NCBI GenBank assembly: GCA_021815925.1
Contig: JAKAZL010000001.1
Span: 1-64,000 of the forward strand
Length of the DNA: 64,000 bases
Origin: Pseudomonadota bacterium
GTDB lineage: Bacteria; Pseudomonadota; Gammaproteobacteria; Steroidobacterales; Steroidobacteraceae
Direction: 5' to 3'
Part shown: piece by piece, positions 30,401-39,896 of the stretch
Layout: each line of letters begins with the position of its first letter
Numbering within the stretch: the first letter of the stretch is position 1
The notes under the pieces: model-generated
Databases searched by the model: none
The model's input: only the letters and a program-made list of their open reading frames with translations
What the model was told of the DNA's origin: nothing
Program-made: the position numbers and the translations under genes

Positions 30401-30515
30401 CATGGCGGTCGTGATCCTCGGCGGTCTGGTGTCCTCGACCATCGTCAGTCTGCTGCTGGTGCCGCCGTTGGCGGCGCGGTGGCTCAATCCCGCCGCGGGC
30501 GCGAGCAGCGGTTGA
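27426..30515 (+). CDS. RND efflux pump, HME (CusA/CzcA)-like
   Basis: [28 protein letters not shown]...[35 protein letters not shown]; ATGA overlap with adaptor. Confidence 0.93.
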   Translation: [1029 protein letters not shown]

Positions 30516-30628
30516 TGCCGCGGTCCGGCGAGGCGGGTGCAAGCGCGCCCGCTGCGGATCCGGGCTTTTTTCGGCTGTAGCAGATTGCCGACAGACTGCG
30601 CTTCGCCGGCGCGAGCTGTCATAATGAT

Positions 30629-31963
30629 TTGATGAGAACCCCCGTCGTCCGCCTCACGCTCGCCGCATGTTTGGCGCTCGCCGCCAGCGCGTGCTCTCTG
30701 TTCCCGCCAGTGCCGCGCCCGGCCCCGCCGGCGCCGCCACCGAAGGTGGTCCCGCCGCCCCCGCCGCCGCTGCCGCTTCCGGTTCAGACGGAGAAGTTCG
30801 AGCTCGCGCCCGGGCAGACCGTCGTCGGGCACGTGCAGGTCGTGAAAGTCCTCAAGGGACAGACCCTGACCGACATCGGCCGGCGATTCAACCTCGGTTA
30901 CCGGGAGATGACACGCGCCAACCCGGGCGTCGATCCCTGGATTCCGGCGGTGGGCACACCGATCGTGCTGCCCACGCAGTTCATTCTTCCCGATGCGCAG
31001 CAGCGGGGCATCGTCGTCAACCTCGCGGCGATGCGGCTGTATTATTTCCCTCCGCACAAGCGGGGTGAGCCACAGGTCGTCATCACCCATCCCGTCGGTA
31101 TCGGCCGGCGCGGCTTCGTGACGCCGCAAGGCGTGACACACGTGCTGTGGCACGAGAAGGACCCGGTGTGGCGCGTGCCGCCGTCGATTCTTGCCGAGCA
31201 CGCCAAAGAGGGAGCGCCGCTGCCGCCGGTGGTCGGGCCGGGGCCGGACAACCCGCTCGGCGACTACGCGCTTCACCTGGGCTGGCCGGGTTATCTGATT
31301 CACGGCACGAACAAACCGGTCAGCGTGGGCTTTCGGGTGAGCCACGGATGCGTGCACCTGTTCCCCGAGGACATCAAGCAGATCTTCAATATGGTGCCGA
31401 ACGGCACGCAGGTGCGGGTTGTCAACCAGCCCTATCTGTTCGGCTGGCGCAACGGCAGGCTCTACTTCGTCGCGTATGGCCCGCTGAAGGGTGACAAGCG
31501 GCCGTGGAAGAAGCGCTGGCGTCACTTGCTGCCGGCACTGCTCACCCATGCCGAACGCGTGGCGTTGTGGAAGCACCATCAGCGGATCGACTGGGCCCGG
31601 ATCGGCCAACTCGTCGCAGCGCCGCGGGGCATCCCTGTGGCGGTCTCAGGGTCGGACAGCGAGGGGCTCAATCAGATCCTCGTTGCTGCGCCGCGGGTGC
31701 AGAATCAACTGCCTGCCGGTTCCACCTGGAACGGTAAGACGGATCTGCCACTCACCAACGCGCAGTTCCACAAGATCGATGCTCAGGTGATGACGCCGCA
31801 GCAGAGAAAGGCGCTGCGGGCGGTCGATGATCTGCCGGGCGCTCCGCCGGCTCACCGTGGCTCATCCTGTGCGCAGTCCAGTACCTGCGGCGGATCGGGG
31901 GCGCCGGGCGGCGGGTCGTCCGCCAAGACGAAGACCTCGCAGGCGACGCCAAGCGGACCCTGA
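30629..31963 (+). CDS. L,D-transpeptidase (YkuD) with LysM-like region
   Basis: Signal peptide, Pro-rich linker, KVLKGQTLTDIGRRFNLGYREMTRANPGVDPW (LysM), SHGCVHLFPEDI catalytic motif. Confidence 0.93.
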   Translation: MMRTPVVRLTLAACLALAASACSLFPPVPRPAPPAPPPKVVPPPPPPLPLPVQTEKFELAPGQTVVGHVQVVKVLKGQTLTDIGRRFNLGYREMTRANPGVDPWIPAVGTPIVLPTQFILPDAQQRGIVVNLAAMRLYYFPPHKRGEPQVVITHPVGIGRRGFVTPQGVTHVLWHEKDPVWRVPPSILAEHAKEGAPLPPVVGPGPDNPLGDYALHLGWPGYLIHGTNKPVSVGFRVSHGCVHLFPEDIKQIFNMVPNGTQVRVVNQPYLFGWRNGRLYFVAYGPLKGDKRPWKKRWRHLLPALLTHAERVALWKHHQRIDWARIGQLVAAPRGIPVAVSGSDSEGLNQILVAAPRVQNQLPAGSTWNGKTDLPLTNAQFHKIDAQVMTPQQRKALRAVDDLPGAPPAHRGSSCAQSSTCGGSGAPGGGSSAKTKTSQATPSGP

Positions 31964-32076
31964 GCCGCGTCGTCGCGCAACCGAGGAGGCATGCGGGGTC
32001 CCTCCGCTGCGGTGGCCACACGTGAGCACCCGGAGCAGGCGTCCGGGGCCGGTGCGGGGGTGCATGCGATGGCGGG

Positions 32077-33012
32077 TCAGGCTCGCCTGCGGCCCATGGC
32101 GCGTCGCTGGGGGCTTGAGACGGACTCGGCCGACCGGGCTGGCCTCGGTGGGGCGGGCGGCTTGTCCAGCCGAACTTCCTCGAGCAGCGAGCCGATCCGC
32201 TCGGCGTCGTGCGGGGTCGCCGGGTTGTAGACCACCAGACTGAGGTCCGTTCGCCCGTCGACGGCGAAGGTCGAGTATTCGAATGCGATCGGCCCGAGCA
32301 GCGGATGGCGTATGCGCTTGATGGCCTCGCCGTGGGCGCCGTGCACCTCATTGTCTTCCCACATGGCCTTGAATTCAGGACTCGCCCGGCACAGCTCGGC
32401 GACGAGCGGTTCGACGTCCGCGGCCGCACCGGCCCGGGCCGACTCGAGGCGGAACGTGCCCAGCACGGAACGCGCGACGCTTTCCCAGTCGTATTGAGCA
32501 CGCCGAGCGCGCGGGTCGAGAAAGATCCAGCGCAGGATGTTGCGCCGCTCGAGCGGCAGTGATCCGTAGTCCATCAGCACCACCGTTGCCGCCCGATTCC
32601 ACGCGACCACGTCCCAGGTCGCGGTCCGGATCACGGCAGGGCTCGGATCCAACGCATCCAGAACGCGTTGCAGCCGGGGCGTGACATCTTCGCTCCTGCG
32701 ATAGCGCGCCTCGGGCGGACGACCGAGCGCGAGCAGGAACAGATGCTCGCGCTCGGCGTCCGTCAGCAGCAACGCGCGCGCGATCCGTTCGAGGACCTCG
32801 GCCGACGGCGCCCCGCCGCGTCCCTGCTCGAGCCAGGTGTACCAGGTCGGGCTGATGCTCGCGCGCTGGGCCACCTCCTCGCGGCGCAGGCCGGCCGTCC
32901 GGCGGCGCACCGTGCTCAGTCCGAAGGCGGCCGGGTCGAGCTGCGTGCGGCGTTGCTTGAGGTAGATCCCGAGGCGATTCCCGGCGGTGGGTCCGTTGGC
33001 CATGGTGTGCAT
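32077..33012 (-). CDS. XRE HTH regulator with MmyB-like C-terminal domain
   Basis: RRRTAGLRREEVAQRASISPTWYTWLEQGRGGAPS...NILRWIFLDPRARRAQYDWE. Confidence 0.9.
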   Translation of the reverse strand: MHTMANGPTAGNRLGIYLKQRRTQLDPAAFGLSTVRRRTAGLRREEVAQRASISPTWYTWLEQGRGGAPSAEVLERIARALLLTDAEREHLFLLALGRPPEARYRRSEDVTPRLQRVLDALDPSPAVIRTATWDVVAWNRAATVVLMDYGSLPLERRNILRWIFLDPRARRAQYDWESVARSVLGTFRLESARAGAAADVEPLVAELCRASPEFKAMWEDNEVHGAHGEAIKRIRHPLLGPIAFEYSTFAVDGRTDLSLVVYNPATPHDAERIGSLLEEVRLDKPPAPPRPARSAESVSSPQRRAMGRRRA

Positions 33013-33092
33013 TATACCAGGATAACGTCCCTACTTTACCCGGATGACTGGCTGCGCCACAGTCGGGCTCGACGCAACGGGAGAGTGTGCTC

Positions 33093-33989
33093 ATGAAGAT
33101 ATTCGTCACCGGAGCCACCGGGTTCATCGGATCGGCGCTCGTCGGGGAGTTGATTGCAGCGGGACACCAGGTGCTCGGACTGTGCCGCTCCCCGGAGCGC
33201 GCGCACTCGCTGGCCGCCGCCGGGGCCGAGGTCCATCGAGGATCGCTCGAGGATCTGGGCAGCCTGCGCGACGGTGCGGACCGCTCGGATGGAGTGATCC
33301 ATCTGGCCTTCAACCACGACTTCTCGCAGTTTCAGTCGAACTGCGAAGCGGACCGACGGGTCATCACGGCGCTCGGCTCCGCGCTCGCCGGCTCTCGACG
33401 ACCGTTCATCGTGACCTCGGGAACTGCGATGGCCAACACCGTGCCGGGCCAGCCGGCGAGGGAGGACGGTGCCGTCATCAGCGCTGCGGTGTTCCCACGC
33501 GCGGCCACGGAAGAGGCGGCCTGGTCCATGGCCGAAGCCGGCGTCAACGTCTCGGTCGTTCGGCTCCCGCAGGTGCACGACACCGTCAAGCAGGGGCTGG
33601 TCAGCCCGGCGATCGCCATCGCGCGCGCGAAGGGAGTGTTCGCGTACATCGACGCAGGGCACAACCGCTGGCCCGCAGCCCACGTGTCGGACGTTGCCCG
33701 CCTCTACAAGCTTGCGTTCGAGAGAGCGCAGCCCGGGGCGCGGTACCACGCGGTTGCCGAAGAAGGCATCGCGATGCGGGATGTCGCGCACACCGTCGGC
33801 CGGCGCCTGGGGCTGCCGGTCCGGTCCATTGCAGCGCAGGAGGCGCAGGAACATTTCGGCTGGTTCGCCCGGTTTGCGACGCTCGATGTGCCGGCTGTGA
33901 GCGAGCAGACGCGGCGGCAACTCGGATGGCAGCCGGTCGGGCCCGGTCTGATCGCCGACCTCGAGCAGCTCGAGCTCACCGGCGACTGA
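33093..33989 (+). CDS. NAD(P)-dependent epimerase/SDR family protein
   Basis: MKIFVTGATGFIGSALVGELIAAGHQVLGLCRSPERAHSLAAAGAEVHRG. Confidence 0.9.
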   Translation: MKIFVTGATGFIGSALVGELIAAGHQVLGLCRSPERAHSLAAAGAEVHRGSLEDLGSLRDGADRSDGVIHLAFNHDFSQFQSNCEADRRVITALGSALAGSRRPFIVTSGTAMANTVPGQPAREDGAVISAAVFPRAATEEAAWSMAEAGVNVSVVRLPQVHDTVKQGLVSPAIAIARAKGVFAYIDAGHNRWPAAHVSDVARLYKLAFERAQPGARYHAVAEEGIAMRDVAHTVGRRLGLPVRSIAAQEAQEHFGWFARFATLDVPAVSEQTRRQLGWQPVGPGLIADLEQLELTGD

Positions 33990-34130
33990 CAGGCGCCCGG
34001 TGCGGAAGTTGGAGAGCTCGGCGCGGGCGCGGCGCGGGTTACCGGGGCAGGGAGTGCCCTACGGTGGTGCGCCGGTGCGGTGCCCGAGCCGGCCGTCGGA
34101 CCGGCAGAGGCTCTCGCCGAGCGGCCGCGA

Positions 34131-34808
34131 TCACTGCGGCTTCGGCAGGCCGGCGAGCTCGTGGATCTTGTCGTCGAGATACTCCAGCACATGCTCATCG
34201 CGCTCGGTCTCCTTGTGCGTGAGCAGGCTGATCGCCATCCCTTCGAGGACGTAGCGGACCAGGTCGAGCGCGACGTCAAACTTCACGCCGCGACCCTCCC
34301 ACTCCGGGAACACCTCGACGGCCGCCTGGTACCACTCCCGCTCGAACGACTCCTGCGCGGGGCGGAGGATCGCCGCGAGTTCCTTGTCGGTACGCGCTGC
34401 AACGGCGAGCTCGAAGAAGGCGACAAACATCGGGTGGCGGACTTGCGCCCAGTAGGCATCCAGGCTCTGGCGCAGATGATCGCGGACCACGGGCGGCTTG
34501 CTCACCGCCTTGCGGAAGGCGCGCAGGCGCTTGGCGTGCAGGTACTCCACCGCTGCGCTCACGACGGCCAGCTTCGAGGGGAAATGGTGCAGCATCGCGC
34601 CGCGCGACAGGCCGGCCTTCTCGGCGATGAGGGTGGTCGTGGTCTGCGAGTAGCCGTGCTCGATAAAGCAGCGGATGGTCGCCTCGATGATCTGCGTGCG
34701 GGTGAGCGCGCTCTTCTGCGCCTGCCAGCTCGCCTCATCGGCGCTCTCGCGGCCGGCTCTGGCGAGCGATAGGGCGCGGTCCGTGCTGGCGGTATTCTTC
34801 TTGATCAT
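34131..34808 (-). CDS. TetR/AcrR-family regulator
   Basis: TRTQIIEATIRCFIEHGYSQTTTTLIAEKAGLSRGAMLHHFPSKLAV; start revised to MIKKNTAS at 34808 so that repeats 34836-34891 are intergenic. Confidence 0.92.
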   Translation of the reverse strand: MIKKNTASTDRALSLARAGRESADEASWQAQKSALTRTQIIEATIRCFIEHGYSQTTTTLIAEKAGLSRGAMLHHFPSKLAVVSAAVEYLHAKRLRAFRKAVSKPPVVRDHLRQSLDAYWAQVRHPMFVAFFELAVAARTDKELAAILRPAQESFEREWYQAAVEVFPEWEGRGVKFDVALDLVRYVLEGMAISLLTHKETERDEHVLEYLDDKIHELAGLPKPQ

Positions 34809-34835
34809 GTTTACAGTGCGCCCATTTGAAAAAAA

Positions 34836-34891
34836 AGTCAAAGCTGACTGAAATAGTCAAAGCTGATTAAAATCAGCAAGCGTGACTGATT
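34836..34891. promoter_or_regulatory. TetR-region operator cluster (AGTCAAAGCTGAxT x2 plus 18-mer site at 34874-34891)
   Basis: Direct repeats at 34836-34850 and 34855-34869 (19-bp spacing); CAGCAAGCGTGACTGATT at 34874-34891. Confidence 0.6.
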
Positions 34892-34935
34892 CCGTCATCG
34901 CCAGCGGGTCCTGGCCAAGCGAGTGATCTAATACC

Positions 34936-35694
34936 ATGAAACGACTAGCCGAAAAAGTGGCTCTGGTGACCGGCGCGGCGTCCGGTCTGGGCCGGGCGGA
35001 CGCCGAGGCGCTGGTGCGCGAGGGCGCGCGCGTGCTGCTGACCGACGTCAATGAAACCGCTGGCAACCAGCTGGCCGAGGAACTGAACGCGCGCGAGCCC
35101 GGTTGCGCGGCCTTCCTCACCCACGATGTGCGTGATGAGCGGCGCTGGGGTGAGGTCATCGCGGAGTGTGGCCGGCGCTTCGGTGCGCTGCACGTCCTCG
35201 TCAACAACGCCGGCGTGGTCGTGATCGCGACGCCGGAGACCACCACCCTCGAGCAGTTCCGCTTTGCCAACGCGGTGATGTCCGAGGGGGTCTTCCTGGG
35301 CTGCAAGGCGGCCATTCCCCTGATGCGCACCTCGGGCGGCGGCTCGATCATCAACATGTCCTCGGTGGCCTCGCACATCGGGTACCCCGTTTTCTTCGCC
35401 TACAGCGCTGCCAAGGGCGCCGTGCGGGCGATGACCAAGTCGATCGCCGTGCACTGCCAGATGAACAAGTACGGGATCCGCTGCAACTCCATTCACGCCG
35501 GTGCGATCGAAACGCCGATGGTTCAGCAGGCGAACGCGGCCCTCGGCATGAAGATGCAGGATTACGAGGCGGCCCCCTGGGGCCTCGGCAAGCCGGAGGA
35601 CGTGGCCAACCTCGTCGTCTACCTGGCATCCGACGAGTCGCGCTTCGTCAACGGAGCGGAAATCGTGATCGACAACGCCCTGACGGTGCAGTGA
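34936..35694 (+). CDS. SDR-family oxidoreductase
   Basis: VALVTGAASGLGRADAEALVREGARVLLTDVNE; YSAAKGAVRAMTKSIA. Confidence 0.93.
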   Translation: MKRLAEKVALVTGAASGLGRADAEALVREGARVLLTDVNETAGNQLAEELNAREPGCAAFLTHDVRDERRWGEVIAECGRRFGALHVLVNNAGVVVIATPETTTLEQFRFANAVMSEGVFLGCKAAIPLMRTSGGGSIINMSSVASHIGYPVFFAYSAAKGAVRAMTKSIAVHCQMNKYGIRCNSIHAGAIETPMVQQANAALGMKMQDYEAAPWGLGKPEDVANLVVYLASDESRFVNGAEIVIDNALTVQ

Positions 35695-35704
35695 CCGGGA
35701 CGGA

Positions 35705-36172
35705 GTGAGCGCAGGCGTGGCGAGCATGCGTTACTTTGAGGACCTCATCGAGGGCGAGGAGCGCGAGTCGGATGCGCGTGAGGTCACCGAGGCGGAGCTG
35801 CTGGCATTCGCGCGCCAGTACGACCCGCAGTACTTTCACGCCGATCCGCTGGCGGCAACGCGCTCGATCTTCGGCGGCGTCGTCGCCTCGGGCATCTTCA
35901 CCATGGCGATATGGCGTCAGCTGGATCACCGGATCTGCGGTGATATCGCCTGGATCTGCGGTGTCGCCTGGGACGAGGTGCGCTTCCCGCAGGCCGTCCG
36001 GGCGGGGGATGTGTTGCGCGCCCACGCCCGGTGCCTGAGCAAGCGCCCCTCGCGCAAGGATCCGCGCCGCGGGGTCACCGTCTACCAGTACACGTTGCTC
36101 AACCAGCGCGACGAAACGGTGTTCACCTGCCGCAGCACGAATCTGGTCGAGCGGCGGATGAGCGAGGCTTGA
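35705..36172 (+). CDS. MaoC-like acyl dehydratase
   Basis: YFEDLIEGEERESDAREVTEAELLAFARQYDPQYFHADPLAA...FGGVVASGIFTMAI. Confidence 0.88.
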   Translation: MSAGVASMRYFEDLIEGEERESDAREVTEAELLAFARQYDPQYFHADPLAATRSIFGGVVASGIFTMAIWRQLDHRICGDIAWICGVAWDEVRFPQAVRAGDVLRAHARCLSKRPSRKDPRRGVTVYQYTLLNQRDETVFTCRSTNLVERRMSEA

Positions 36173-36739
36173 TCAGTCCTCGCCATGGTAGCGACGCCAG
36201 CTCGGCAGGCCCTCGGGATAGTCTGCCGGGCGCTGATCACCATAGGCGCGCATGCGCAGCCGGCTGCCGAGTGCTGCGGCGTATTCGCCGACCGGCAGGT
36301 AATACAGGAACGACAGGGTGCGCTCGGCGAAGCACCAGCGGCCCGCATGGCGGCGATACTGGTCGCGGTAGCGCAGGGCGGCGATGAGCGCCTGGCTATT
36401 GCGCCAGACTTCGGCGTGGGAGGACACCAGTCCGCTCGCGCGGTCCGGATCAGTCGTGTCCAGTTCGACGAGCTGGTCGTGCGCGACGTGGTTGGTGGCC
36501 TTGAGCGCGGCGAACCGGCCGTGGAACTGCTCGATGATCGCCGTCCGTCCCCGTGCGTTCATCACGCCGTCCTGGGAACGGAAGACCGCATCCGGCGTGA
36601 ACAGCGATTCGAGCGTGTCGATGTCGCGGTCGTCCACGGCGATACCGTAGCGGGCGACCAGCTCGCGCAGGGCGAGTCGATCCTCGAGCGCCCCGATGCG
36701 CCGGGTCAATGTCGACAGATCAGAAGTCATTCGGGTCAC
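36173..36739 (-). CDS. SnoaL/NTF2-like protein
   Basis: LALRELVARYGIAVDDRDIDTLESLFTPDAVFRSQDG...GRTAIIEQFHGRF. Confidence 0.85.
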   Translation of the reverse strand: MTRMTSDLSTLTRRIGALEDRLALRELVARYGIAVDDRDIDTLESLFTPDAVFRSQDGVMNARGRTAIIEQFHGRFAALKATNHVAHDQLVELDTTDPDRASGLVSSHAEVWRNSQALIAALRYRDQYRRHAGRWCFAERTLSFLYYLPVGEYAAALGSRLRMRAYGDQRPADYPEGLPSWRRYHGED

Positions 36740-36777
36740 ACCTCTTGGGCTGAGCGTTGTGGAGGGGGCGAAGGATC

Positions 36778-37578
36778 ATGAAACGTCTTGAGAACAAGGT
36801 GGCGGTCGTGCTCGGCGCGGCCGGCAAGGACAACATCGGACAGGCGATTGCGCGGCGGTTTGCCGAGGAGGGCGCGCGGGTGGTCGTGGCCGGCCGCAAC
36901 GCGCAGCCGCTGCGCGAGTTCGCGGCGCAGCTCGACGGGCGCTTCGCTCTGTGTGACATCACCTCCAAGGCGCAGCTGCGCGCGCTGGCGCAGGTGGCGC
37001 TCGATGCATTCGGGCGCATCGATATTGCCGTGAACTGCACCGGGCTCGGGCTCATCGCCAAGCTGCTCGAGACCACCGAAGAGCAGATCGACCAGCTGAT
37101 GGATCTGCACTTCAAGGGATCATTTTTCTTCCTGCAGGTGTTTTGCGATGCCATCGCCACCTGCGGCGGTGGCTCGGTGATCCTCACCTCCTCGGCGTCG
37201 GTGCACGCCCTGCTGTTCCACCATGCGGCGTACATCGGCACGAAGGCCGGGACTGAGTCGCTGGCGCGTTGCTTCGCGAACGAATTCGGTGCGCGCGGCG
37301 TGCGGGTCAACTCACTCGCGCCCGGCCTGACTGCGACGCCGATGACGGCCCGGGAGATGCAGATGCCGGGACTGGAATCGGTCTTCATCAAGGAGTACCC
37401 GCTCGGGCGCATCGGGACGGCCGCGGACGTGGCCAATGGCGCGCTGTGGCTGGCGGGGGACGAGTGCTTCATGACCGGGCAGGTGCTGCAGGTAAATGGC
37501 GGTCTGACGCTGCGGCGCAACCCGCTGCCGCGCGAAATCAACGCAAGTCTGGCCGCGGCCCGCGGGCCGTCCGGGTAG
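36778..37578 (+). CDS. SDR-family oxidoreductase
   Basis: VAVVLGAAGKDNIGQAIARRFAEEGARVVVAGRN...; ORF 36757-37578. Confidence 0.92.
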   Translation: MKRLENKVAVVLGAAGKDNIGQAIARRFAEEGARVVVAGRNAQPLREFAAQLDGRFALCDITSKAQLRALAQVALDAFGRIDIAVNCTGLGLIAKLLETTEEQIDQLMDLHFKGSFFFLQVFCDAIATCGGGSVILTSSASVHALLFHHAAYIGTKAGTESLARCFANEFGARGVRVNSLAPGLTATPMTAREMQMPGLESVFIKEYPLGRIGTAADVANGALWLAGDECFMTGQVLQVNGGLTLRRNPLPREINASLAAARGPSG

Positions 37579-37629
37579 GCGGCGACGCTGCAGCCCCGGG
37601 GCTAGTGTGCCTGAAGTGCCCCGTAAAAA

Positions 37630-37647
37630 AAACAGTCAAGCCTGATT
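37630..37647. promoter_or_regulatory. 18-mer operator-like site AAACAGTCAAGCCTGATT
   Basis: Matches motif at 47542 and 53090; TATAAT at 37668-37673 downstream. Confidence 0.65.
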
Positions 37648-37779
37648 GTATTTGAGCCCGCACCGCCTATAATCTGGCCGCTGGAGCCTGCACGGCTCGC
37701 CGCCTCGGGGGGCGCTGCGCACATCGGGTACCGACCCTGCGGTGCCGCCCGTCCGTACTGTCACTCGGAGGAACGCGCG

Positions 37780-38541
37780 ATGGATCTGGGTCTCAGGGGC
37801 AAGAAGGCCATTGTCACAGGTGCGACCAAAGGCATCGGCCGCGCCATCGTCGAACTCCTCGCCGGTGAGGGCGTGGACGTTGCGCTGTGTTCGCGCACCC
37901 AGGAGGAAGTCGACGCGACGGTTCAGGCCCTGAAGCGCCAGGGCGTCAATGCCTGTGGCGAGGCAGTGAACGTGCGCGACGGCGATGCCTACAAGGCCTG
38001 GCTCGAGCGGGCGGTCGCCGCGCTCGGCGGCTGCGACATCTTCGTCCCGAACGTGAGCGCGGGCGGCGGGTTCGACAGCGAGAAGAACTGGACGCGCAAC
38101 TTCGAAGTCGACGTCATGCACACGGTGCGCGGCTGCGAGACGCTGATGCCGCATCTGGAGAAATCCGGCGCCGGCTCCATCGTCATCATCGCCTCGACGA
38201 ATGCGCTGGAAACGTTCGGTGTGCCGCAGGCGTTCAATGCGATGAAGGCGGCGCTCATCACCTACTCCAAGCAGCTCGCGCAGCACGTCGGCAAGAAGGG
38301 CGTGCGCGTCAATACCGTTTCGCCGGGACCGATCTATTTCGACGGCGGCAGCTGGGAGCTCATCAAGGGCACCATGCCAAAGCTCTATGACTACGCCCTG
38401 CGGCAGATCCCCTGCGGGCGCATGGGAACCCCGGAGGAGGTCGCGCGTGTGGTGGCGTTCGTCGCAAGCCCGGCCGGCAGTCTCATGACCGGCTCGAACG
38501 TCGTGGCGGACAACGGCTTCACCAAGCGCGTCCAGTTCTGA
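37780..38541 (+). CDS. SDR-family oxidoreductase
   Basis: KKAIVTGATKGIGRAIVELLAGEGVDVALCSRTQEEVD. Confidence 0.93.
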   Translation: MDLGLRGKKAIVTGATKGIGRAIVELLAGEGVDVALCSRTQEEVDATVQALKRQGVNACGEAVNVRDGDAYKAWLERAVAALGGCDIFVPNVSAGGGFDSEKNWTRNFEVDVMHTVRGCETLMPHLEKSGAGSIVIIASTNALETFGVPQAFNAMKAALITYSKQLAQHVGKKGVRVNTVSPGPIYFDGGSWELIKGTMPKLYDYALRQIPCGRMGTPEEVARVVAFVASPAGSLMTGSNVVADNGFTKRVQF

Positions 38542-39896
38542 TGGACGAGTTCTGGCAGCGGTCCAAGGCTCCGGCTTATACGCCGGTGCCGCGTTCCCGG
38601 CCCGAGGACAGTCCGGAAACGCCGCTCGAGAAGGCACCCACTCCCGAGCTCGACTGGGGCGTCGTCGATCAGCGGCGCTACTTCTCGCGCGAGTTCATGC
38701 GGCTCGAGTGGGAGCGGATGTGGAGCAAGGTCTGGTTGCTCGGCGGCCGCGAGGCCGACATCCCGGAGGCCGGCGATTACATCGTCACCGAGATCGGGCC
38801 GGAGTCGATCCTCATCGTGCGCCAGCGCGACGGCCGGGTGCGCGCGTTCTACAACGTCTGTCAGCACCGCGGCAGCCGCCTGCGCGGCTGCGGGATCGGT
38901 ACGACCGGTGCATCGCTGACGTTCAAATGTCCGTACCATCACTGGGAGTACGAGCTGGACGGCTCGTATCACCGGATTCCCGACATCGACACCTTTCCCC
39001 AGGGCAAGCCGGCCCATGCGCTCAGCGAGATCCGTTGCGACACCTGGGGTGGCTTCGTGTGGTACTCGCTGAACGAGTCACCGCCGCCGCTGCTCGAGTT
39101 CCTTGACCCGTTGCCGCGCCATCTCGAGGCGTACAACCTGCACAAGATGGTGCAGACGCGCGACATCACCGTCGAATGGGACTGCAACTGGAAGACCTCG
39201 GTCGATGCGTTCAACGAGACCTACCACGTGCAGGGCATTCATCCGCAGCTGCTCTGGTACCTGCACGACCTCGACGTGCAGATCGACTGCTATGAGCGCC
39301 ACAACCGCTACCTGATTCCCTTCGGCACACTTTCCCCGCGCGTGCGCAAGCCGCCGGCGATTCCCGAGCCCATCAAGACGATCATGAAGGCGGCGGGCAT
39401 AGATCCGGCGGACTACGACCGGCCGATCAGCGAGATCCGCCGCGACGTGCAGAAGCACAAGCGGGCCTTCGGCGCCACGCAGGGCAAGGACTACTCGCGG
39501 CTGAACGACGATCAGCTCACCGACGACTACCATTACCTCATCTTTCCCAACCTGTCGCTGAACGTCCATGCGGACGATTTCTGGATCTTCCGGCAGCGCC
39601 CCCATCCGCACGACCCCGATCGCATGTTCTACGACATCATGACCTTCGAGCTCGTCCCCGATGGGCAGGAGTGGCCGCAGCGGGCCGAGCACAAGCAGTG
39701 GAAGCACGGCGACAAGTCGATCGGGTTGGTGCTCGACCAGGATGCGGCAAATCTGCCGGGCGTGCAGGCCGGCATGCATTCGAAAGGCTTCAAGGGGCTG
39801 TGGGTCGGCGCTCAGGAGCTGCGCATCCGACACTTCCACAAAGTGCTCGACGACTACATCTACGGTCCGCAGGGCAAGCCTGCGGGCGCGCTGTAG
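38541..39896 (+). CDS. Rieske non-heme iron oxygenase alpha subunit (1)
   Basis: CQHRGSRL...CPYHHWEYELDG Rieske motif; DAFNETYHVQGIHPQ metal-binding region. Confidence 0.93.
   Translation: MDEFWQRSKAPAYTPVPRSRPEDSPETPLEKAPTPELDWGVVDQRRYFSREFMRLEWERMWSKVWLLGGREADIPEAGDYIVTEIGPESILIVRQRDGRVRAFYNVCQHRGSRLRGCGIGTTGASLTFKCPYHHWEYELDGSYHRIPDIDTFPQGKPAHALSEIRCDTWGGFVWYSLNESPPPLLEFLDPLPRHLEAYNLHKMVQTRDITVEWDCNWKTSVDAFNETYHVQGIHPQLLWYLHDLDVQIDCYERHNRYLIPFGTLSPRVRKPPAIPEPIKTIMKAAGIDPADYDRPISEIRRDVQKHKRAFGATQGKDYSRLNDDQLTDDYHYLIFPNLSLNVHADDFWIFRQRPHPHDPDRMFYDIMTFELVPDGQEWPQRAEHKQWKHGDKSIGLVLDQDAANLPGVQAGMHSKGFKGLWVGAQELRIRHFHKVLDDYIYGPQGKPAGAL

Noticed and set aside
33013-33092. Possible seventh regulon site (CCCGGATGACTGGCT near 33040)
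   Set aside because: One nucleotide short of the motif spacing and lacks the AAAC/GTTT arms.
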